Origin: Saprospiraceae bacterium
GTDB lineage: Bacteria > Bacteroidota > Bacteroidia > Chitinophagales > Saprospiraceae
Direction of reading: 5' to 3'
NCBI GenBank assembly: GCA_016708265.1
Contig: JADJGA010000011.1
Location: 124,001 to 188,000 of the forward strand
DNA: 64,000 nucleotides
A model generated the notes under the pieces. It saw nothing but the letters and a program-made list of their open reading frames with translations, did no database searches and had not been told where the DNA came from. Every line of letters begins with the position of its first letter. Position 1 is the stretch's first letter. Positions 30,274-38,901 of this stretch are shown here, one piece after another. Made by a program: the position numbers and the translations under genes.

Positions 30274-30418
30274 CAAATCTCTTTCTGATTATAATTAATA
30301 CCTATCAGAAAAGAAGTTAAAGTAACTCTTAACTTACATATTTCAATAAATACGACTTTACCTGATATCGGTAACGATTGTAAAAATTGTACCAATATCG
30401 AAAAATTAATCATATAAA

Positions 30419-30754
30419 ATGGAAGAATATCAAACAAACTGGACGAAGGAAGAATTGAAAATATACTTGCTGATTTATTGCGCTAAAGCTGATTTTTTAG
30501 AATCTAAAGTTGAAACAGACTTCATTAAATCAAAAATTAAAGACAATAGCTTTGAAAGAATACACGAGGAATTCAATAAAGATAACGATTACCAAAGCAT
30601 TCAAAAAATTCGGACTACTATTGAAAAATATAGCTACTCAAAAGATGCTATAGCCCAATTATTTGAAGAAATGAAAGAACTGTTTTTATCTGATGGTAAA
30701 TATGGCATTTTAGAACAAAATTTATTTATGGGATTGAATCACATTTTCAATTAA
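30419..30754 (+). CDS. Hypothetical helical protein
   Basis: The 111-residue, charged, predicted all-helical protein (NWTKEELKIYLLIYCAKAD..., IQKIRTTIEKYSYSKDAIAQLFEEMKELFLSDGKYGILEQNLF) has the look of a TerB-like helical bundle, with a closing helix after an acidic loop. No confident family is recognised. It is adjacent to the YeaQ-like gene in the same direction (145-bp gap). Confidence 0.55.
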   Translation: MEEYQTNWTKEELKIYLLIYCAKADFLESKVETDFIKSKIKDNSFERIHEEFNKDNDYQSIQKIRTTIEKYSYSKDAIAQLFEEMKELFLSDGKYGILEQNLFMGLNHIFN

Positions 30755-31017
30755 TATTCATATTATTAATCTTATCCAGTATTTTATTCCTTTCAACAGA
30801 TAAAAAGCCTTCCTAATATTTTAAAAATCCTGTAATCATTTAAAAGTTGAGAGATGTATGATACTTGAAGATTGAAATTGCAGTTAAAATTGACCAGTAC
30901 TTAAAGACAGGCAATATTAAAAGGGCATATTCATTTGGTTTCGGTAGAATCTTATCTTATAAAACAGGTTTATCCTATGTGATAAAGTAAAGAATCTCTT
31001 GAAAAACTTGATTCTTA

Positions 31018-31413
31018 TCAGTTATGATTAAAAATGTAAAATATTCCGAACTGAAATCCCCGGTTATTTGAGTTACCGGTATCATTCTTGTTTATATTGC
31101 TGATTCCCTGATTATATCTGGCATCAATACCAAAACCTGAAGGAGGAAATATATAACCGATACCAATACTAACACTTAAATCAATGGGTTTTAAATCATT
31201 TTTATTATCTATGGTACTATTATTGTATTTTGATTTTGCGCTTAGAAGAAATCCTACCTGAGGACCAGCCTGTATTCTGAATCCATTGTCAAACATATAT
31301 TGAAACAGTAGAGGAATATTTATATAATCCAGATTGTATTTAGTATCGACACTGTTAATCTTGTATTTTGCACCCTGGGTTGAATATACAATTTCAGGTT
31401 GAAATGCAAAATA
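31018..31413 (-). pseudogene. PorT-family outer-membrane protein, 5' end lost at a poly-G block
   Basis: The coding frame reads FAFQPEIVYSTQGAKYKINS and then LDYINIPLLFQYMFDNG, continuing to GFQFGIFYIF. This is the typical strand pattern of PorT-like/OmpW-like Bacteroidetes barrels (QPELLYSxQGxK, LDYLxIPLL). The frame runs without a start codon up to 31413, where a run of G begins. The signal peptide and first strands are missing. The cause is most likely the artefact next to it, not biological truncation. Confidence 0.72.
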
Positions 31414-31524
31414 GGGGGGGCGCGGGGGGGGGGGGGGGGGTGTGGGGGGGGGGGGGGGGGGGGCCCCCCCCCGCCCCGGCGGGGGCGGGGCGGGGGGGGG
31501 GAGTGAAAGTGGGGGGGGAAGGGG
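31414..31524. repeat. Poly-G/C low-complexity block, probably an assembly artefact
   Basis: About 110 bases are almost only G and C runs (for example 31425-31441 and 31444-31463), in a genome that is otherwise AT-rich. It cuts the PorT-like gene. Such G-runs are typical of no-signal base calls from two-colour sequencing. The open frame over it codes only Gly/Pro/Ala/Val and is not a gene. Confidence 0.85.
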
Positions 31525-31759
31525 ATTTGGTTGTTGTATTTAAAACCCTGAATATTACATAATTGTTATTATTTGTTACATAATTTTAATGTCAGACTTG
31601 ATTCATTTATGTTAATATCAATATTGAAAGGTAATTCAGATTAATATTGCAAATTTTTAAATTTTAGTGTTGTACAAAAATAGGGAGCCTTCAATATCAA
31701 TTGTATTTAAGATGATCACTTTCGTTTTTGTATTCCCCAATTGATTTGTGCCTATTCTA
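31525..31759. other. Intergenic stretch after the poly-G block
   Basis: I find no start codon or signal-peptide sequence on the minus strand that could be the lost front of the PorT-like gene. The sequence is AT-rich with no clear feature. Confidence 0.4.
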
Positions 31760-31790
31760 TTGATTTTTGGAAAAATTTATTATATTTTTG
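31760..31790 (+). promoter_or_regulatory. Bacteroidetes-type promoter for the small lipoprotein
   Basis: TTG at 31760-31762, a 20-bp spacer, then TATTTTTG at 31783-31790 fit the TTG-N19/20-TAnnTTTG consensus well. The start site would be near 31797, giving a leader of about 85 bases before the ATG at 31882. Confidence 0.6.
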
Positions 31791-31881
31791 TATTTATAAT
31801 GACTGAAATGTAAAACCTTCAATTGTCTTACTATATCATTAATTTTAAATGAATTTGATTTCCTAACTCAAATGAGTAATT

Positions 31882-32199
31882 ATGAAAAAAATTTATTTAG
31901 TTTTTTTGCTGTTTGCAGGCTTGATATACTGTTCTAAAGAAGAAGATAATCCTTTTTTAACATGCAAGGGTGCTTGTAACAACTTTTCATATAAGATTGG
32001 AAATGAATCTGGCGATTTCACTGCAAATTTAAATACCGAAATAACTTATGGAGAATTTGGACCTTATGCTTTAGTAACAACCACCGGAACCCTGACTTAT
32101 GATAATTCTGGCAATACATATCAGATAAAGATTGTGATTGATTATAAAACCTGCAAATATACCGTAACAGTAAATAATGATTTTACTTGTGGTAATTGA
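31882..32199 (+). CDS. Small cysteine-containing lipoprotein
   Basis: The 105-residue protein has a lipoprotein signal (MKKIYLVFLLFAGLIYC, Cys 17), a short linker with EED, and then a small beta-rich domain with two Cys pairs (CKGACNNF...; TCKYTVTV...FTCGN). No family is recognised. A good promoter and a typical signal peptide support it as real. Confidence 0.65.
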   Translation: MKKIYLVFLLFAGLIYCSKEEDNPFLTCKGACNNFSYKIGNESGDFTANLNTEITYGEFGPYALVTTTGTLTYDNSGNTYQIKIVIDYKTCKYTVTVNNDFTCGN

Positions 32200-32524
32200 A
32201 TGAAATGAATCTATTCGATAATTTTCCCAATTTTAAGTTTCATTTTTAATATACTTGTCATTTCTAGGTGATAGACAAATTTCAGGATAAAAATCGTGAA
32301 AAATTAGTAAATCAGGATATTTAGGGTAAATCAAAGGATGTGAAAAAAATGATTTATAGCAATTGTTCAAATACAAAAAAAGGGAGGAATAATAGGTAAA
32401 TAGAAGTATTGATTCTACAAGCATAGTAAGCATTTTTTAGCAGGTGAAAGAATAAAATATTAATTATTACGGAGCTAATCTTTTGAAAGCAAAATAAAAC
32501 AGGCCGCTTGATAAAAACTATAAA
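32200..32524. other. Intergenic stretch of 325 bp
   Basis: It is AT-rich and I see no gene, RNA or repeat. A 66-codon minus-strand frame inside (32233-32433) has no protein-like features. Confidence 0.4.
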
Positions 32525-33088
32525 TTGATAATCACGAATAAGTTATTTTTTTTCTTCTGGATTTTAGTATCTTTATGCTCATGTGGTCCACCAGTTTACT
32601 TCGAGCAATCACAACCAGCCAATACAAACAAGGAGAGCAGGTTTCCAAAGATTTTGCAAGGAGCTTTTACAAACGTGGAAAATGATGAATTATCCTTAAT
32701 CATAGACGATTCGACTTTTGAATTAATAGTTAGAGATTCAAGTCAATTTTTTAGAGATTCAAATGATAAATTTCAACTATCCGATTCTGTGGTTCTTAAA
32801 AACTATAAAAAGAACTATTTTCTTAGCATGAAGGAGCCCTGTGAGAAAAATTGGTATGTAATTGTGATCAAAATACAAGATGAGGACAACTTTTTAACTC
32901 TCTTTATTGACGGAGAAGACTCGCATGAGGTAGAAAAATTAAAGAGAATTACAAAAGTTTGGGAATCAACGGATTCAGATGGAAGAATTAACAATTATGT
33001 CATCGATCCATTAAAAAAGGAATTAGAAAAAATATTACAAAAAAAATTATTTTCAGGCAAGTGGACATTCACTAAGAAAAAAAAATAA
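32525..33088 (+). CDS. Hypothetical lipoprotein
   Basis: The 187-residue frame starts at a TTG (32525); no ATG lies near the signal peptide, so the start is uncertain. The signal peptide ILVSLCSCGPP carries a lipobox Cys. The mature part is acidic and beta-strand rich (FPKILQGAFTNVENDELSLIIDDSTFELIV) with a Lys-rich end. It resembles small Bacteroidetes lipoproteins of unknown function found singly in accessory regions. Confidence 0.55.
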   Translation: MIITNKLFFFFWILVSLCSCGPPVYFEQSQPANTNKESRFPKILQGAFTNVENDELSLIIDDSTFELIVRDSSQFFRDSNDKFQLSDSVVLKNYKKNYFLSMKEPCEKNWYVIVIKIQDEDNFLTLFIDGEDSHEVEKLKRITKVWESTDSDGRINNYVIDPLKKELEKILQKKLFSGKWTFTKKKK

Positions 33089-33403
33089 AACTTGTCTTTA
33101 CATATGGTATGTTCAAGCCGCTATAGTGCACGGTAGATAGTAATGACTGAAAAGAATTTAATCCAATAACATGTTAACAGATCGGGGCTGAGAATACATA
33201 CCGCTGATCTTCATTATACTAAAAACTAAAAATTATCAGTGAAACTGCTTGGTGATAAAAATTAATGGAAATTGATGGCAGGTAGTGCCGGTTAATTGTC
33301 TATAAAAACAAGATAAATTTAACACAATCCTAAACAATTGTATGCAAATTGTTCGCAAAAAAAACGACTACATTTTATTCGTAAAAACCGCTTGATTATC
33401 AAA
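33089..33403. other. Intergenic stretch, probably decayed
   Basis: No gene or RNA is seen. The region leads into the partial tRNA 3' end at 33404 and looks like old accessory DNA. Confidence 0.35.
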
Positions 33404-33422
33404 TAGCGTGAGGCGGGATTGA
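33404..33422 (-). repeat. Partial duplicate of the tRNA-Met 3' end (old att remnant)
   Basis: The 19 bases TAGCGTGAGGCGGGATTGA are identical to 35167-35185, which is the acceptor and T-arm of the tRNA-Met fragment. The similarity then breaks, but GACCTCAT reappears at about 33443-33450 as in the intact copy (35192-35199). No anticodon or D-arm is present. It is best read as a remnant of an earlier insertion at the same site. Confidence 0.6.
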
Positions 33423-33650
33423 TGCCGATAGCTATCTGCAGTAGACCTCATAAATATTTAATTTTTAATATATCAATTAATTAAGGGAATTTTTTCAAAT
33501 TTTCAATATATTTACTGCTTTTCATATTTTTAATATGCTTTTCAATTTTTATAGCTTGGATTTCAGACCACAAAAGTAGTATAGAAAAGAACACCAGCTA
33601 CCAATAATATGTTTGTGTTGTCATGGAGCAAATAATAAACAAATCACAAT

Positions 33651-34592
33651 ATGAAATATAATCAATACTTAAAAGACTTAACCCTAATTTCTGAAATTGG
33701 ACTTGGCGCATGGCAGTTGGGGAATAATTCCGGATGGAAAAGTATGTCAGAGAAAGACGCTGTGGAACTAGTGGAAAAATCATTGGAATACGGTATAAAT
33801 TTTTTTGATACAGCACCAATTTATGGACATGGAACCGGAGAAGCCAGGCTCGGTAAAGCTCTGAAAGGTGTTGATAGAAGTAAAATAGTAATCAATACTA
33901 AATTCGGACGTACCGATTCGGGAGACACAGATTTTAGTTCAGATTATATCCGGATATCTTTGGAGGGCAGTCTTAAAAGATTACAAGTTGATTATGTTGA
34001 TTCGCTTCTAATTCATAATCCCCCTTTAGAGTATTTAGATGGTGAGAAAAACGAGCATTACGAAATTCTTGAACGATTAATTGAAGAGGGGAAAATAAAA
34101 GCATATGGTGCCTCTCTGGATACCTACGAAGAGATAAAATTGCTAATTAATACTACAGGTGCTAAAGTGATTGAAGTTCTTTTTAACATACTACACCAGG
34201 ATGCCTCTCGAGCATTTGCTATGGCAATAAAAAAAGAGCTTGGTGTAATAGTTAAAATCCCTCTCGATTCAGGTTGGTTATCAGGGAAATACAATGCTGA
34301 AAGCACATTTAATGACATTAGAAGCCGCTGGTCCAAACAAAATATTCAGACTAGAGCTCATCTGGTAAATAGAGTAAAGGAAATTATTAATGCAAAAGAT
34401 AATCTTGCACAAAAAGCTATATCGTTTTGCTTAGCATATGAAGCTGTCTCAACAGTTATACCAGGGAATATAAATATTGCTCAGCTAACAAGTAATTTGG
34501 AGAGTATCAACAATCCTGTGACAAAGGAACTAATTAAAAATTTGGAAGAGTTTTATTTAAATGAAGTTAAACACCTTAATCTTCCCTGGTAA
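33651..34592 (+). CDS. Aldo/keto reductase
   Basis: The 313-residue NAD(P)H-dependent TIM-barrel oxidoreductase carries the catalytic tetrad: Asp and Tyr in FFDTAPIYG, Lys in INTKFGRT, and His in LLIHNPP. IPGNINIAQLTSNLESI is the usual cofactor-binding end. The substrate is unknown; relatives reduce sugar aldehydes or act in surface sugar metabolism. It stands alone between decayed stretches, so it may be an accessory gene. Confidence 0.88.
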   Translation: MKYNQYLKDLTLISEIGLGAWQLGNNSGWKSMSEKDAVELVEKSLEYGINFFDTAPIYGHGTGEARLGKALKGVDRSKIVINTKFGRTDSGDTDFSSDYIRISLEGSLKRLQVDYVDSLLIHNPPLEYLDGEKNEHYEILERLIEEGKIKAYGASLDTYEEIKLLINTTGAKVIEVLFNILHQDASRAFAMAIKKELGVIVKIPLDSGWLSGKYNAESTFNDIRSRWSKQNIQTRAHLVNRVKEIINAKDNLAQKAISFCLAYEAVSTVIPGNINIAQLTSNLESINNPVTKELIKNLEEFYLNEVKHLNLPW

Positions 34593-34913
34593 ATCAAATC
34601 CTTTCAGCCGGCAACAAAATTGTTGTGCAATAAATTCAATAGCGCTTTTAGGAATTTAGACTTCATTAATTTTACCAGTTAAATCAAACGCTCTTTTGGC
34701 ATCGATGACCTGTTAAACATTATTCTGATCATAGTGATGGTGCTTTTAGGTGTGGCTATTTTTGCGATTTATAATCAATTTGATACGCTAAAAATGAGAA
34801 CACTTTAGATTGTGTTGTAATCTTCTTCTTCAAAAGTTACAAATAATGCCTACTGCCAACAAAATATAAATAAATGGAAATTCAGGGGACGTAGTTCAAA
34901 TAGATTATCCATA
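34593..34913. other. Gene-poor stretch with a decayed membrane-helix coding fragment
   Basis: Bases 34683-34808 read without stop as a short peptide with one strong membrane helix (IDDLLNIILIIVMVLLGVAI) ending YNQFDTLKMRTL, but no start codon precedes the helix. It may be the tail of a lost gene. Nothing else is recognised here. Confidence 0.3.
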
Positions 34914-34947
34914 AATTTTTTTAGACAATGAATTTTTTTAGACAATG
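34914..34947. repeat. Perfect 17-bp tandem duplication
   Basis: AATTTTTTTAGACAATG occurs twice in a row (34914-34930 and 34931-34947). It lies in gene-free DNA; a replication-slippage duplication is the simple reading. Confidence 0.7.
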
Positions 34948-35112
34948 AAAAAAATTTAAAAATGCTCCAAAAAAAGTTTCATTTTGAATTACTGTATAAG
35001 TTATTAAATTTCAATTTATACCAATCATCAGAATCATTCAGTTGCAAAGTTTCCTAATAATTGATTGTTTATAGTTAAAAATTAATAAGAAAGACACCTA
35101 AAACGACACTCA

Positions 35113-35156
35113 TAAAAAAAATAAGGCACTAATATTTTGAATATTAATGCCTTATT
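35113..35156 (-). terminator. Intrinsic terminator of the interrupted tRNA-Met gene
   Basis: A 17-bp stem (35120-35136 with 35140-35156, one mismatch, 3-base loop) is followed on the minus strand by seven T. It lies just downstream of the tRNA 3' end on the minus strand. This marks the left side as original chromosome and the right side as inserted DNA. Confidence 0.75.
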
Positions 35157-35165
35157 TGGTTTTCA

Positions 35166-35211
35166 GTAGCGTGAGGCGGGATTGAACCGCCGACCTCATG
35201 ATTATGAATCA
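35166..35211 (-). other. 3' half of tRNA-Met(CAT): att site at the left edge of the island
   Basis: On the minus strand this is the anticodon loop TTCATAA (anticodon CAT at 35204-35206), the 3' anticodon stem, variable loop, T-arm GGCGG-TTCAATC-CCGCC and acceptor TCACGCT plus A. The D-arm and 5' acceptor are absent: sequence to the right of 35211 is unrelated (AT-rich), and the first anticodon-stem pair is already broken. Integrases that use tRNA genes leave exactly such a 3' piece at one end, while the full tRNA is rebuilt at the other end. The other end should lie to the right, beyond 64000. Confidence 0.8.
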
Positions 35212-35378
35212 TTTAAAAAGCATGATATACATTTTCTTATATTTGTATTTGTTTGATTGTAAAATATAAACACATTATATATTTTTATATGTTTTCACTT
35301 TTTAACCTATGTTTTGATAAAATGTTGCGGAAATGTTGCGGAAATATTTTATCTCTTCAAAATTGACTCTTTAGGAAA

Positions 35379-35423
35379 TTGCACTTATTGCAATTCATGC
35401 ATTTATTGCACTTTTTGCAAAAA
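35379..35423. repeat. Array of five 9-bp units with TGCA core, near the att site
   Basis: The units are TTGCACTTA, TTGCAATTC, ATGCATTTA, TTGCACTTT and TTGCAAAAA. TGCA recurs exactly every 9 bp five times, about 170 bp inside the island from the tRNA fragment. A second array of the same 9-bp period is at 55967-56002. It could be binding sites for a replication, integration or excision protein, or a drifting microsatellite. Confidence 0.7.
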
Positions 35424-35575
35424 TAAAAAATTACCTGGTTTTAAAAAATGGCTATTATTATAATCTTTACTAAAATTCAGGTTTTTATGATTTACAGAAA
35501 AAAAGGGGATACTGATACAAGCCTGAATAAACAGGGAGTACCAGTATCCTGAAATGTGCATGGAATGAATAATAG

Positions 35576-35965
35576 TTAAGCTACTTTTAGCTCCTTTGAA
35601 CCATTCTTTGAGAACTTCCTGAGATCAGGCTCAAACTGAACTGTTTCTTTCACTTGTTGTACTTCAACTTCATCAGGAACATAAGAATACTTGTGAGCGC
35701 TGGTGATATGTTCACCAGTTTCCCTGATGACATATTCATAAGGTTCACACTCAACCTTGTCAATATGACCATTCAGGCTCATACCAACCAGTTTTTTGCA
35801 GGTGTTTTCATCAAAAGTACAAGACATTGTGATTTTTCTGGCAGTTGCATAGTATTTGCCGGTATCATGGCTTTGTACAAATTCTACATCACCTTGAAGT
35901 TCGAGGACAAAGAAGGATTTACCATCTTCAGAAGTCCTCTGCTTGTAATCAATAATTGTTACCAT
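35576..35965 (-). CDS. Hypothetical island protein
   Basis: The protein has about 129 residues from the ATG at 35963-35965 (MVTIIDYKQRTSEDGKSFFVLELQGDVE); a longer frame exists but its leader is not protein-like. The predicted beta-rich fold has a segment GKYYATARKITMSCTFDENTCKKLVGMSLNGHI and a basic C-terminus. I recall similar proteins in Bacteroidetes mobile elements, but no function is known to me. It is the leftmost gene of the island. Confidence 0.6.
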   Translation of the reverse strand: MVTIIDYKQRTSEDGKSFFVLELQGDVEFVQSHDTGKYYATARKITMSCTFDENTCKKLVGMSLNGHIDKVECEPYEYVIRETGEHITSAHKYSYVPDEVEVQQVKETVQFEPDLRKFSKNGSKELKVA

Positions 35966-36834
35966 TTTAATAGTTTTTTGAGTTAAAAAATAAAGAATAT
36001 AAAAACCCCTGTAATGGATCATTTTACTATTGTATTTAGAAGGCTGTTTGATTTTTTAATTTCCAAACAATAGCAAATAATGACCATTAACAGGGGTAGA
36101 TTTATGTCTGAGGATAGGTAAGGGGGCTATATAGAGGGTATAATAAAAAATGCAAAATCTACTGTAAATCTGACAAAAATCTGGTTTTGTCTCCTTTAAC
36201 TAATAAAAGCACTATAATGGTATAGCATCATTATCAATGTTCTTTTATTGTAAAGTCAAGTCCAGAACTTGGTTTTATCTACTCTTTACAGTCAGAAGCA
36301 TAAACTTATAATTACTAAATGTAGATTACCTTATTATAATCCTTTTATGGTAAAGTGTTGCTTTAAATCAGTTTATTTGATTAATGATAATTAGAGAATG
36401 AAGTTTCATCAATTTCTCAGATTAGTAATGACATTAAGGATCAAGGAAGAAAACTTTTAATACTAAGAGTTGTGGAATAATCTCTGTCCCCTGAAGAAAA
36501 CTAAAACAGTATTTTGTGAAATAAAAAATTACACCCTGGATAAATTATTTTTATTTCCAGAGGTAGGGGGGAGTTTTATTCTCAAAAATAGGTGGGGGTG
36601 TTGAAAGGGGGTATTTCAGCTTTCACTGTATTTTGAATTTTTGTAGGTGCTAAAAAATTTTTTATAAAAATTTTGAACAGGAATTTATTATAAAAGTAGA
36701 AAACTTTAGAGGATTGCAATTTTTTAAAGGCATTTTTTTAAAGAGGCGGATGGGGAAAGCTCTTTGACAAAACTTTGCGGTAGTTGAGACTTATAGGGCT
36801 TGGCAATGTGTGTGGCTGTAGTTTTGTATTCATT
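35966..36834. other. Long gene-free stretch at the end of the BREX operon
   Basis: Nearly 870 bp lie without a credible coding frame. Bases about 36251-36291 can fold (GTAAAG...CTTTAC enclosing CAAGT...ACTTG), and two G-rich patches occur near 36560-36610. It may hold an untranslated RNA or the island's 3' control region. No family is recognised. Confidence 0.35.
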
Positions 36835-37455
36835 TCAATTATTTATAAATAGAAAGTATGGATCTCTTAATTGATATTCCTGAATACCATCCAATGTATT
36901 ATTCGTCTTAAACGATTCAATAAATATCTGTCTACTTACAGTGGATGATACCTGAAAATCAGAATTATGTTGATAAACGCCTAATGATGATCTTTTAATC
37001 AAACCAGCTTCAATAAACATTGGTATTACACTGTCTATAGCATTTTCAGTCGCTCTATTACCACCATAAACATTGGCAAGAGATTTTTTGATGGTTTCCC
37101 TATTTACTAAATCCTGTACAGTAAGGTATTTACCCAAGAATTGAAGTGTGTCAAATGAAAAAGCAAATGAACTGTTGAGGAGAGCAATTAGGATTGTATT
37201 TCTGTCATGCTTCTTTTTTATAGCTTGTTTTATTTGGTCTTTATTTTCTTCGATGAATTGTAAAAGTGGGTTTCGTAAAATAATCTTGTTTACAATTCGC
37301 AATGATTTTTTTAATCTGTTCTCGCCTTTAAATTCGAGTCTTAATTGCTCCAAAATATAGTCTTCACTGTAAGTGCCGTTTAAAAAGCTCTCCAATGCTG
37401 CATATAATGTATCCAATGGGATACGCTGATTTATGTCTATTGACTTATGATTCAT
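36835..37455 (-). CDS. brxA: BREX protein BrxA (DUF1819-like)
   Basis: The 206-residue helical protein is the last gene of the BREX operon and overlaps the pglZ stop by 11 bp. The order pglZ-brxA is that of type 3 BREX. The pattern INQRIPLDTLYAALESFLNGTYSEDYILEQLRLEF...RLKKSLRIVNKIILRNPLLQFI is as expected for BrxA, a small DNA-binding winged-helix protein needed for BREX function in some systems. The assignment rests on position and general resemblance. Confidence 0.65.
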   Translation of the reverse strand: MNHKSIDINQRIPLDTLYAALESFLNGTYSEDYILEQLRLEFKGENRLKKSLRIVNKIILRNPLLQFIEENKDQIKQAIKKKHDRNTILIALLNSSFAFSFDTLQFLGKYLTVQDLVNRETIKKSLANVYGGNRATENAIDSVIPMFIEAGLIKRSSLGVYQHNSDFQVSSTVSRQIFIESFKTNNTLDGIQEYQLRDPYFLFINN

Positions 37456-38901
37456 TCTTTATTTCTACAAATGGTATTAATACTTCTAGTAGGTGCGCTC
37501 CTCCGTGCGTCACCAGTGATTCTTTAATTGAAAAGCTTAAGTCGGTTTTAAAATAAATGGCTTGTTTTTCCATTACAACAGAGTCACCCATTTCCGGATT
37601 GTTAGCCATGAATTCATCTGACAGCCATTTTTCTGAATATTCAATATGTCTTTCACTTCTGCTACCTGATTTATTGGCTCCTAATTTTTCCCGCCCTTTC
37701 AGACCTCTCCAACCTTTTGCCTGGATATTGCCGTGATCTGTCGTTAAAAAAACTGTAAAACCTTTTGATATCAAAGCATCAATTACGTGGATGATTTTAC
37801 TTCGTTCAATCCAGTTTTTGGTAAGCATTAGTAAATCAACATAATCTGTCGAGCTATGCATTTTATCGTCAAGGTCTTTTAAGACGATAGCCAATTTTGA
37901 AACTGAATCAATATTTGTAAAATCAGTATTCTCGTGTTGATAGATTACTTCGAATTCATGACATCCTTTCTCTTTCCAATACGTTTTCCAAAGCTTTTCT
38001 TCACTCGTAGGGCCTTGTCTGTAATCATTTTGCGGTGTGTAGCCACGAAAAATAGCCTGACGTGATAGCTGCGTTATTGATGGCAACCATGAATAAATTA
38101 CCTCTTCATGTTTTATGCCGGGCAATCGGCTTTTTAATAACTCATATTGCCATAAAGCCATTCCATCAACCACGATAAGTGCAATTTTCTTTTCCCGATA
38201 ATTAAAGTTGAGATATTCCAGGATTTTGAAACAATGCGCGGTTTTTTTACAGCACTTGAATTTTTGGTTTGATGATAACCCATTTTCAATGCCTCTTGAA
38301 ATACAATATTAGCCTTATTGATATGAGCATACAATTCTTCAAACTTTGCGGTGCCAATGGTTTTCGAAATCCCCTCAGCTATTAAACGACTTACTACAGC
38401 CCAATTTATAGTCACTTCATTTAGATGTGAATTCAATGCGGCAATAAAATCGTCCAAATCGTATGCTGACTCTGTAGATGTGGCTTCAGCGTTTAAACTT
38501 TCAATTAACTCCTGGGTTTCTTTTCTGTTAAGTCCAACCAAAGGTTGATTTAGAAACAAGTTATCAAGGATGGACAATTCTAATTCAACAATAGATGGAA
38601 TGTGATAGGCCTGCAAATAATTTGCGAGACTGAATTCAAGGGATACCGCTTGCTTTTTTATGTCTTCGAGATAATTTGAATTGTCTTGGCTTAGTAAAAT
38701 GAGTAAGCCATCGGGTTCTCTCATTTCAAACCTAACCCGCTGTTCAATTTTAGTTACATTAGTAATTTCAATACCAGTTGCACCAAAGGCATCCTGAACA
38801 TCGCTTCGGTATAAAAAATGATCATTATTTTCCACCAAAAACACTTTTGCCGGGTAGCTTTTGAGACTTTCTGTGATATTTTGGATAAGCCCTTTAGCCA
38901 T
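37445..38901 (-). CDS. pglZ: BREX alkaline-phosphatase-superfamily protein PglZ (one frameshift)
   Basis: This PglZ is a metal-dependent phosphatase-fold protein that is the signature of all BREX systems. The metal-binding segments IVVDGMALWQ and FLTTDHGNI are present. Frameshift: an A is missing in a short run at 38224-38227. Restoring it links the upstream frame (...RIVSK) to ILEYLNFNYREKKIALIVVDG. The rebuilt protein of about 485 residues is complete. It overlaps brxHII (8 bp) and brxA (11 bp), so translation is coupled. Confidence 0.88.

Noticed and set aside
30890..30990. Short plus-strand frame ending SYVIK near the PorT-like gene
   Set aside because: About 40 codons with no start codon and no pattern; treated as chance.
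31368..31562. Open frame rich in Gly/Pro across the G-run
   Set aside because: It is the translation of a low-complexity artefact and has no start site or homology-like pattern.
35166..35211. A complete tRNA-Met gene
   Set aside because: The D-arm and 5' acceptor strand are missing and the first anticodon-stem pair is broken; only the 3' half is present.
35379..35423. CRISPR-like array
   Set aside because: Units are 9 bp with no spacers of constant length; it is a tandem short repeat, not a CRISPR.
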